Shown here in pieces: positions 35,624-42,394 of a DNA stretch of 64,000 nt. The translations under genes were made by a program, and so were the position numbers. The notes below the pieces were generated by a model, which was not told the DNA's origin, searched no databases, and was given only the letters and a program-made list of their open reading frames with translations. Position 1 is the first letter of the stretch, and every line of letters begins with the position of its first letter. Source of the DNA: DASTBU01 sp035711845 (GTDB taxonomy: Bacteria > Acidobacteriota > Vicinamibacteria > Vicinamibacterales > 2-12-FULL-66-21); assembly GCA_035711845.1 (NCBI GenBank), contig DASTBU010000088.1, positions 38,809-102,808 of the forward strand. The letters run 5' to 3'.

Positions 35624-36756
35624 CAGTGCGTACGGGGAGGCTTTCTCGCTCCGGCCAGCAGATGCTGCAGCGTGCGGGCGTAATAGCGGAGAACCGTGCG
35701 CTCGCGAACCCGGAAGCGCCCGCCACGCTCGACGAAGATGATGTTGCGGGTGACGAGCGCTTCGGCGCCCGCGTCGACCGCCTGCTCACCCGAGACGACC
35801 CCCATGTTGGCGCCCGACGCGCGCAGCGTCTCGACAAGAGCGTCGGCCGTCGCGACGAGCTCGCGCCTCGTGATCGACGGCCGCATCGCGGCGGCGAGCA
35901 CGGCCGTGGGGAGGACCTTGTACATCACGCCAATCGTGTCCCGGATCTGATGGGCGAGACCCATGATGTCGCGCCGGCTGTCCGGATCGTGTCCGCGCAG
36001 GGCGATGGGTGCGCCGAAGGTGACGAAGGCACGCGACTGATAGCCCACGGCGTAGCGCACCATCTCCGCCACCTCGCGCGCGAAGGGCCGCTGCCGGCGC
36101 TTTGCCCCCTGATGCGCGAGGATGTGATCCTCGAGAACGACGTCGTAGGCGATGGCCATCGGCACGACGAGCAGATCGGCGCGCTGCGCCTGCAGCGCGG
36201 CGTGAAGCAGCCCCGTCTTCGGAGGCCGCAGCTCGCCGGTGTAGCTCCGGCCGCCCTCGATGTAGAACATCAGATCGTGGCGGCCCAGCAGCTCCGAGAC
36301 GTAGGCTTTCAGCGTCACCAGGTACGCGGGGTCCTTCGCGTTCCTCCGGATCGGGATGGCGCCGGTGATATGGCGGTGGAGCAGGCCGAGCGGGCCGCCG
36401 AAAAGATTGATGCCGGCGGCGATAATCGGCGGACGCACGCCATTGTCGTCGAGGGCCAGGGGCTCGACCAGGTAATCGAGATGGCTCTTGTGGTTGGAGA
36501 TGTAGATCACCCGCCCGGCCCGGCTCGCCTCCTGCGCGGTGTGCACGCCTTCGTCGATGCGTTCGATCTTTCGCAGGATTGGATAGAGCGGGTGTTTCAG
36601 CGCCCGATAGATCGGATAGCGCTGTGTGGTCCGCAGCTCGTCGAGGTACGCGTGGATCCGCTCACGCGCCTGGAGCTCGGATTGCCCATGACCGCCGCGC
36701 AGGTACCGCCCGACATCCTCGCGAGCCAGCACGGCCTGGGTGATCTCGTCGAGCAT
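35623..36756 (-). CDS. PlsB-like glycerol-3-phosphate acyltransferase family protein
   Basis: Membrane-associated acyltransferase of 377 residues, shorter than E. coli PlsB (about 800). The LPLAT motifs are SNHKSHLDYL (block I, catalytic His and Asp), GAIPIRR (block II), FYIEGGRSYTGEL with RPPKTGLL (block III) and VVPMAIAYD (block IV). The EGGRSRTGK-like block III and the spacing match PlsB/GNPAT-type enzymes more than PlsC. It probably acylates glycerol 3-phosphate or a related alcohol. A C-terminal region of about 120 residues follows the catalytic domain. The start is ATG 36756, 41 bases after isocitrate dehydrogenase, and its stop overlaps the proline dehydrogenase start. Confidence 0.87.
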   Translation of the reverse strand: MLDEITQAVLAREDVGRYLRGGHGQSELQARERIHAYLDELRTTQRYPIYRALKHPLYPILRKIERIDEGVHTAQEASRAGRVIYISNHKSHLDYLVEPLALDDNGVRPPIIAAGINLFGGPLGLLHRHITGAIPIRRNAKDPAYLVTLKAYVSELLGRHDLMFYIEGGRSYTGELRPPKTGLLHAALQAQRADLLVVPMAIAYDVVLEDHILAHQGAKRRQRPFAREVAEMVRYAVGYQSRAFVTFGAPIALRGHDPDSRRDIMGLAHQIRDTIGVMYKVLPTAVLAAAMRPSITRRELVATADALVETLRASGANMGVVSGEQAVDAGAEALVTRNIIFVERGGRFRVRERTVLRYYARTLQHLLAGARKPPRTH

Positions 36757-36797
36757 TACGACGAACTATACCACGGCGTCGAGAGCCGGCGGGGACG

Positions 36798-37805
36798 TCA
36801 GTTCTTTTCCACCTCCCGGCAGATCGCTTCCGTGAACGCCGTCGTCGATGCCGTGCCTCCGAGGTCGCGCGTCCGCACGCGCCCATCGATCAGCACCTGC
36901 CCGAGGGCCTGACGAATCGTCGCGCTCTTCTCGCGCTCGCCGATGTGATCGAGCATCATGAGCGCGGAGAGTAGAAGCGCCGTGGGGTTCGCGAGGTTCT
37001 GGTCCGCGATGTCCGGCGCGCTGCCGTGGACGGCCTCGAACATCGCGCACGTGGCTCCCATGTTCGCGCCGGGTACCACGCCGAGACCACCGACGAGGCC
37101 GGCGCACAGATCCGACACGATATCGCCGTACAAGTTCGGCAGGAGCAGCACGTCGAACTTCTCGGGATGCATCACGAGCTGCATGCAGACGGCATCCACG
37201 ATACGTTCGTCGTAGGTGACCTCCGGGTACTCGCGGGACACCGTACGGCAGCTGTCGAGGAAGAGCCCGTCGCTGAGCTTCATGATGTTCGCCTTGTGGA
37301 TCGCCGTCACGCGCCGGCGTCCGTTGGCGCGCGCATGCTCGAAGGCGAACCGCGCGATCCTGGTCGAGGCGCGCTCGGTGATGATCTTCAGGCTCTCGAC
37401 GATGCCCGGGACGATCTCGTGCTCGAGCCCGGAATACAGGTCCTCGGTGTTCTCGCGAACGATCACCAGATCCACGCCGGCGAACCGGCTGTCCACGCCC
37501 GCGATGTTGCGCACCGGCCGAAGATTCGCGTAGAGATCGAGCGCCTTGCGCAGGCCGACGTTCACGCTCGTGAAGCCTTCGGCAATGGGCGTCGTCACCG
37601 GCCCTTTCAGCGCCACCTTGTTGCGTTGAATCGACTCGAGCAGTTCCGCGGGGAGCGACACGTTGAACCGCTTGAACGCCATGACGCCGGCATCGTGGCG
37701 CTCCCATGTGATGTCGAGTCCGGCGGCCGCCAAGATGCGGACCACCGCCGCGGTGACCTCCGGGCCGATGCCGTCGCCCGGAATCAAGGTGATGACGTGG
37801 GACAT
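36798..37805 (-). CDS. NAD-type isocitrate/isopropylmalate dehydrogenase family enzyme
   Basis: A 335-residue beta-decarboxylating dehydrogenase. Motifs: IPGDGIGPEV, LKGPVTTPIAEGFTSVNVGLRK (Ser and Asn that contact isocitrate), the Arg pair in YANLRPVRN, RENTEDLYSG, IHKANIMK with the catalytic Lys, and LLLPNLYGDIVSDLCAGLVG with metal-binding Asp residues. HGSAPDIADQNLANPTA near the end, with Asp-Ile at the cofactor 2'-position, indicates NAD. The TSVNVGLRK pattern favours isocitrate over isopropylmalate; homoisocitrate remains possible. It would serve the TCA cycle. The ATG at 37805 has no Shine-Dalgarno; directly upstream lies a ten-unit heptad array. Acyltransferase and proline dehydrogenase genes follow. 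Confidence 0.9.
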   Translation of the reverse strand: MSHVITLIPGDGIGPEVTAAVVRILAAAGLDITWERHDAGVMAFKRFNVSLPAELLESIQRNKVALKGPVTTPIAEGFTSVNVGLRKALDLYANLRPVRNIAGVDSRFAGVDLVIVRENTEDLYSGLEHEIVPGIVESLKIITERASTRIARFAFEHARANGRRRVTAIHKANIMKLSDGLFLDSCRTVSREYPEVTYDERIVDAVCMQLVMHPEKFDVLLLPNLYGDIVSDLCAGLVGGLGVVPGANMGATCAMFEAVHGSAPDIADQNLANPTALLLSALMMLDHIGEREKSATIRQALGQVLIDGRVRTRDLGGTASTTAFTEAICREVEKN

Positions 37806-37813
37806 GATGGAAT

Positions 37814-37883
37814 GCTGAATGCTGAGTGCTGAGTGCTGAGTGCTGAGTGCTGAGTGCTGAGTGCTGAGTGCTGAGTGCTGAAT
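37814..37883. repeat. Heptad repeat array, GCTGAGT family
   Basis: Ten in-phase 7-mers: GCTGAAT, eight perfect GCTGAGT, GCTGAAT. It is the most regular array in the window and lies 8 bases upstream of the isocitrate dehydrogenase start codon, in its leader or promoter region. Confidence 0.92.
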
Positions 37884-37933
37884 GAGATTCTGCTGTCGAG
37901 TATTGGGTTGGCGGATGGCGGCGGTCCGGGCCG

Positions 37934-38401
37934 TCAGCCGTTGGCTCTGAGCCCCATCCGGAGCGTCGGTGCCAGGCGCTCTGCGACCTGTTCGAGCAAG
38001 GCGCGGTCGTCGGGACCAAAAGCGGCGGGCCGGTCGCTGTCGATGTCGATCTCGCCCAGCACGTCTCCGTCGAGCATGATCGGCACCACGATCTCCGATC
38101 GCGTCTCGAGGCTGCACGCCAGATATCGCGGATCCGCATTCACGTCGTCAACGACGATGGTCGCTTTTTCGGCCGCCGCGGCGCCACAGATGCCGCGACC
38201 GAGTGGGATGCGGGTGTGCGGCGAGGGCTTGCCCACGAACGGCCCGAGCACCAGCTCGTTGCCGTCGAGCAAATAGATCCCGACCCACGTGTAATAGGCC
38301 ATGTCGGCTTCGAGCGTTCGGACAACGCCCTCCATGGCGCGGGTCGGATCGGGTTCGGCGGTGAGGACCGCGGCGATTTTCTTCAGTGTCTCGTGATGCA
38401 A
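37934..38401 (-). CDS. GAF domain protein related to free methionine-R-sulfoxide reductase
   Basis: A 155-residue single GAF domain. YYTWVGIYLLDGNELVLGPF, GRGICGAAA, VVDDVNADPRYLACSLETRSEIVVPI and GEIDIDSDRPAAF follow the pattern of fRMsr enzymes, which reduce free methionine-R-sulfoxide. Two of the three conserved fRMsr Cys residues are present (ICGAAA and YLACS). The third, expected just before RIP, is His (SPHTRIP), so catalysis may be changed or lost and a sensor role is possible. The start is TTG at 38401, backed by AGGAGAA at about 6 bases. The DUF4149-like membrane gene lies 27 bases upstream on the same strand. Confidence 0.82.
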   Translation of the reverse strand: MHHETLKKIAAVLTAEPDPTRAMEGVVRTLEADMAYYTWVGIYLLDGNELVLGPFVGKPSPHTRIPLGRGICGAAAAEKATIVVDDVNADPRYLACSLETRSEIVVPIMLDGDVLGEIDIDSDRPAAFGPDDRALLEQVAERLAPTLRMGLRANG

Positions 38402-38428
38402 CGCTGTTCTCCTGGGCGGACCGAGGCG

Positions 38429-38920
38429 CTAGCGATCGAGCAGCTCTCCGACCAGCAGGGCCAGCCCGCCAATCAGGGGTACCAGCTGTAGACCCGTGGA
38501 CCGCTCGTGCAGCCGCCGGAACTCCACCCGGCGCGGATCGTCGCCGGCGAGCGTCGACGGCGCGACGCCGATCTCGTGGCGCAGGGCCTCGATTCGGCCC
38601 GTGAGGACCGTACCTGAATAGACTGCCGCTGCCAGCATGAGCGTGGTGATGCCGGCCCGAAGCGCGAAGAATCTGGGACGGGGTCCCAGCACGGCACGCG
38701 CGATCAAGGACAGCAGGAGTGCGGCGCCGCACGCGTAGCCGACGAGCTGGAAACGTCGCAGGATTTCGCCGAACAGATCGCCGGCCAGCACCCGACCCTC
38801 CGCGATCTGCCGCGAATCGATGACGTCGAAGACCGACGGCGCAGCAATGGTGCCGAGCGCCAGCAGCCCGCCAAACCAAACCGCCACCGCCAGCAGCCCG
38901 GCGAACCGCAGCGCAAGCAT
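38429..38920 (-). CDS. DUF4149/TMEM205-like membrane protein
   Basis: A 163-residue inner-membrane protein with four hydrophobic helices: RFAGLLAVAVWFGGLLALG at the N-terminus, GYACGAALLLSLIARAVLG, ITTLMLAAAVYSGTVLTG and LVPLIGGLALLVGELL at the end. The WFGG motif in helix 1 and the overall layout match DUF4149 proteins, whose function is unknown. The ATG at 38920 lies only 6 bases from a perfect TATAAT box on the same strand, so its mRNA would begin at or next to the start codon (leaderless). The GAF gene follows in the same transcript. Confidence 0.8.
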   Translation of the reverse strand: MLALRFAGLLAVAVWFGGLLALGTIAAPSVFDVIDSRQIAEGRVLAGDLFGEILRRFQLVGYACGAALLLSLIARAVLGPRPRFFALRAGITTLMLAAAVYSGTVLTGRIEALRHEIGVAPSTLAGDDPRRVEFRRLHERSTGLQLVPLIGGLALLVGELLDR

Positions 38921-38926
38921 CCACTC

Positions 38927-38934
38927 ATTATAAT
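38927..38934. promoter_or_regulatory. Symmetric -10 element, candidate bidirectional promoter
   Basis: ATTATAAT contains TATAAT on both strands: minus strand 38932-38927 for the DUF4149-like gene and plus strand 38929-38934 for the YyaL-like gene. No strong -35 box is seen on either side. Confidence 0.6.
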
Positions 38935-38999
38935 TGAGCGATCGGTGCCGCCCGGTCCACCGCCGGCATGCCAGTTCCGCGGGTCGGTGGATCGAGCGC

Positions 39000-40505
39000 A
39001 TGCCTGCTGCAATTGCTCGCCGGCTGCCGAACCTGCTGATGCCCATTTCCTGGTCTCCGTGGCACCCCGATGCGTTCGCCCGGGCCCGGGCGGAAGCCAA
39101 ACCCGTGCTGCTGTCGATTTCCGCGACGTGGTCCCACTGGTGCCGCGAGATGGATCGCACGAGCTATGCGGACGAGACGGTGGCCGAACAGGTCAACAGT
39201 CGATTCGTTCCGGTGCGCGTCGACGCGGACCGCCGGCCCGACATCATGGAGCGATACGGCCTCGGCGGCCTCCCGACGACGGCGTTTCTGACGGCCGAAG
39301 GCGCCATCGTCACCGGGGGCACGTTCGTGTCGGTCGGACGCTTCGCCACCGTGTTGAGTCAGGTTGCCGACGCGTTTGCCGCCAGGCGTGAAGAGATCGC
39401 CGCGCGATCGATGGCGGCGGGCGAGCGTTCGTCGCCGGCCCCTGCCGCGGCGCCGCGCTCCGACTCGCTCCTCGATGCGATCCTCCAGACCTACGACGCC
39501 GCGCACGGCGGCTTCGGAACGGGCCCCAAGTTCCCGCTCACAGCCCCCCTCCATCTCGCGCTCGATCTCCACGCCGAAACAGGAGATGCGGTGTGGCGGG
39601 CGATGGTCGAGTGCACGCTCGACGCGATGGGCTCAGGGGATCTCCACGACCAGGTGGACGGAGGATTCTTCCGGTCCGCGACGAGCCGCGACTGGACGCT
39701 TCCGCAGCGGGAGAAACTGCTGCCTGTGAATGCGGCCCTGCTGGGGGTCCTGGTCGATGCCGGGACCGTGCTGAACGTGGCGCGCTACGCGGATGTCGCG
39801 GCGGGGATCATCCGGTATGCCCAGACCTGGCTCGCCGACCAGGCCGAGGGCGGGTGGGGCGGCTCACAGTGTGCCGATGAGCTGTATTTCTCGCTGCGCA
39901 CACCTGCGGAAAGGGCCGCGCAGACAGCGCCGCCCGTGGATCGCACGTTGTACTCGGTCTGGAACGGCGCGATGATCTCGGCAGCCCTGCGGGCCGCCCA
40001 CACCACCAACGACGCGGCGCTGGGGGAGTTTGCCATCGCGTCGCTCGAGCGGGTGCTGCTCCTCTGCTACAGGCCGGGCGCCGGCGTGGCACATTATTTC
40101 GATGGCGAGCCGAGGGTGCGGGGCCTGCTGGACGACCAGATCGCGATGGCGACCGCTGCGCTCGACGCGGCCGAGGCCACCGGCACGGTTCCCTACGAGA
40201 TGATGGCGGAGGAGCTGGCGCTCTATGTGCTCCGCACGATGTGGGACGAGCACGCGGGAGGGCTCCGCGATCGTGCTCCCGGGAACGATCCTGACGACAT
40301 CGGGCTGTTGCGCCGCACGGTCAAACCGTTCGTGTCCAACTGCGAGGCGTCGCGCCTGTTCGCGCGGCTGGCCACAGTGTCCGGAAACCACGAGTTCGCC
40401 GACCGGGCGCGCGAGACCCTCGCGAGCATCGCTCCGTGTGCTGCTCAGCAGGGACCGCTCGCCGCGCACTACCTGCTGGCGGTACGCGAGGCCGGTCTCC
40501 GGTGA
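39000..40505 (+). CDS. Thioredoxin-like DUF255/YyaL family protein
   Basis: A 501-residue cytosolic protein related to YyaL/spermatogenesis-associated protein 20. The N-terminal thioredoxin-like domain (about 10-125) has WSPWHPDAFARARAEAKPVL and GLGGLPTTAFL. The active-site signature, normally CHWC in this family, reads SHWC, so the first Cys is missing and dithiol chemistry is not possible. An alpha/alpha-toroid region resembling six-hairpin glycosidases (about 150-490) follows, starting with TYDAAHGGFGTGPKFP. At 501 residues it is shorter than the usual 670. The start is uncertain between ATG 39000 and ATG 39039; neither has a good ribosome binding site. Transketolase follows 17 bases downstream. 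Confidence 0.82.
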   Translation: MPAAIARRLPNLLMPISWSPWHPDAFARARAEAKPVLLSISATWSHWCREMDRTSYADETVAEQVNSRFVPVRVDADRRPDIMERYGLGGLPTTAFLTAEGAIVTGGTFVSVGRFATVLSQVADAFAARREEIAARSMAAGERSSPAPAAAPRSDSLLDAILQTYDAAHGGFGTGPKFPLTAPLHLALDLHAETGDAVWRAMVECTLDAMGSGDLHDQVDGGFFRSATSRDWTLPQREKLLPVNAALLGVLVDAGTVLNVARYADVAAGIIRYAQTWLADQAEGGWGGSQCADELYFSLRTPAERAAQTAPPVDRTLYSVWNGAMISAALRAAHTTNDAALGEFAIASLERVLLLCYRPGAGVAHYFDGEPRVRGLLDDQIAMATAALDAAEATGTVPYEMMAEELALYVLRTMWDEHAGGLRDRAPGNDPDDIGLLRRTVKPFVSNCEASRLFARLATVSGNHEFADRARETLASIAPCAAQQGPLAAHYLLAVREAGLR

Positions 40506-40522
40506 TACACTTCGCTTCTGCC

Positions 40523-42388
40523 ATGAGCGAATCCTCTGTTGCCGCACTCCGGAACGTAGCGACCCAGCTCCGAATCGACTCCATACGCTCGACCACGGAG
40601 GCCGGCAGCGGCCATCCGACGTCGTGCATGTCAGCCGCCGAGATCATGGCGACGCTCTTCTTCGGCGAGATGCGATACGAGCCGAACAACCCGAAGAACG
40701 CCGACAACGACCGTTTCGTCCTGTCGAAGGGACACGCGGCGCCGATCCTCTACGCGGTATGGGCTGAAGCGGGACTGTTTCCCCGCGAGCAGCTCCTCGA
40801 GCTCCGGAGAATCGATTCCGACCTCGAGGGTCATCCCACCCCGCGGCTGCCTTTCGTCGACGTGGCCACCGGTTCGCTCGGTCAGGGAATCTGCGCGGCT
40901 GTCGGCATCGCGCTCAACGCGCGGCGGATCGGATCCGACTACCGGACATACGTGCTGCTGGGCGACGGCGAAATGGCCGAGGGTTCGGTCTGGGAGGCCG
41001 CCTCGATCTCTGTTTCAGAGAAGTTGGACAATCTCTGTGTGGTCGTTGACGTCAACGCCCTCGGACAGAGCGAGCCGACGCAGTTGACCCACCACATGGA
41101 CGCGATCGCAGCGCGGTGGCGAGCGTTCGGCTGGCACGCCGTGGTGGTCGACGGGCACGACGTGCAGCAGTTGCTCGATGCGTTCGCGTCGGCCCGCTCG
41201 ACGCACGAACGGCCGACGGTCATCCTGGCGAGCACGGTCAAGGGCAAGGGGGTCGCCGCGGTCGAGGGCAAGAGCGGCTGGCACGGCAAGGCGTTGAAGA
41301 AGGGTGAAGAGGCCGACCGCGCGGTTGCCGAGTTGCAGCGGCAGCTGATCGAAGGAGCGCCCACCCCCTCAATCCCGCCTCCGTCCTCGAAAAGCCGCCC
41401 GCCGGTCGCAGTCGAGTATTCGAAGATGCCGCCGCCCGCCTACAAGAAAGGGGATCTCGTCGCGACGCGGGAGGCGTATGGCACCGCGCTGGCGGCGCTC
41501 GGCGGAATCGATCCCCGGGTGGTGGCGCTCGACGCCGACGTGAAGAACTCCACGTTCAGCGAGCGGTTCGAGAAATCGCATCCTGATCGTTTCTTCCAGA
41601 ACTACATCGCCGAACAGGTGATGGTCGGGACGTCCATGGGGCTCGCCTCGCGCGGCGCGATCCCGTTCCCATCCACCTTCGCGTGCTTCCTGTCGAGGGC
41701 CGGCGACTTCATCCGCATGGCCGGGATTTCGTTCGTCAACGTGAAGCTGGCCGGTTCGCACGCCGGCGTCTCGATTGGCGAGGACGGGCCTTCGCAGATG
41801 GCCCTCGAAGATCTGGCCCTCATGCGCGCCGTGCCGGACTGCACCGTCCTCTATCCCTGCGACGGCGTCAGCGCCGAGCGGCTCGTCGTCGAGATGGCGG
41901 CGCTCGAGGGGCTGGCCTACATGAGAACGTCGAGGCCGAAGACTCCGGTGATTTACGGGCCCGACGAGACGTTTCCGATTGGCGGATCGAAAGTGCTCAG
42001 GCAGAGCCCATCCGACGTGGCGACGGTGGTCGCAGCGGGGATCACCGTGTTCCAGGCGCTCGAGGCACACGATCGATTGCAGAAAGAGGGCATCAACATC
42101 CGCGTGATTGACGCCTACTCCGTCCAGCCGATGGACGCGGCCACGCTGATCGCCGCGGCACAGGTCACCGACGGGGTCGTCATCACTGTGGAGGATCACT
42201 ACAGCGTGGGCGGTCTGGGTGATGCGGTCAGCGAGGCGCTCGCGCCCGCGGGGTTCGCTGTCAGGCGGCTCGCCGTCCGGGAGATCCCGCGCAGTGGCCC
42301 CTCCGACGAGCTGATCGATCGATTCGGCATTTCCGCCCGCCACATCGTGCAGACGGTCCGGCAGGCGCAACGCGTCGTGAGGCGCTGA
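40523..42388 (+). CDS. tkt: Transketolase
   Basis: Thiamine-diphosphate enzyme of the pentose phosphate and Calvin-type carbon rearrangements, 621 residues, cytosolic. The N-terminal domain has GHPTSCMSAAEIMATLFF, LSKGHAAPILYA, and the ThDP/Mg motif starting GDGEMAEGSVWEA and ending in VVVDVN. The central pyrimidine-binding domain has NYIAEQVMVG with the catalytic Glu and GSHAGVSIGEDGPSQMALED. The C-terminal domain ends with VEDHYSVGGLG. The length and the SHAGVSIGEDGPSQ pattern match the shorter, mammalian-type transketolases rather than E. coli TktA (about 660). The ATG at 40523 is supported by the 17-base gap to the previous gene. Confidence 0.94.
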   Translation: MSESSVAALRNVATQLRIDSIRSTTEAGSGHPTSCMSAAEIMATLFFGEMRYEPNNPKNADNDRFVLSKGHAAPILYAVWAEAGLFPREQLLELRRIDSDLEGHPTPRLPFVDVATGSLGQGICAAVGIALNARRIGSDYRTYVLLGDGEMAEGSVWEAASISVSEKLDNLCVVVDVNALGQSEPTQLTHHMDAIAARWRAFGWHAVVVDGHDVQQLLDAFASARSTHERPTVILASTVKGKGVAAVEGKSGWHGKALKKGEEADRAVAELQRQLIEGAPTPSIPPPSSKSRPPVAVEYSKMPPPAYKKGDLVATREAYGTALAALGGIDPRVVALDADVKNSTFSERFEKSHPDRFFQNYIAEQVMVGTSMGLASRGAIPFPSTFACFLSRAGDFIRMAGISFVNVKLAGSHAGVSIGEDGPSQMALEDLALMRAVPDCTVLYPCDGVSAERLVVEMAALEGLAYMRTSRPKTPVIYGPDETFPIGGSKVLRQSPSDVATVVAAGITVFQALEAHDRLQKEGINIRVIDAYSVQPMDAATLIAAAQVTDGVVITVEDHYSVGGLGDAVSEALAPAGFAVRRLAVREIPRSGPSDELIDRFGISARHIVQTVRQAQRVVRR

Positions 42389-42394
42389 CGCGTC

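Noticed and set aside
37814..37883. CRISPR array
   Set aside because: The units are contiguous 7-mers without unique spacers, and no cas genes are present.
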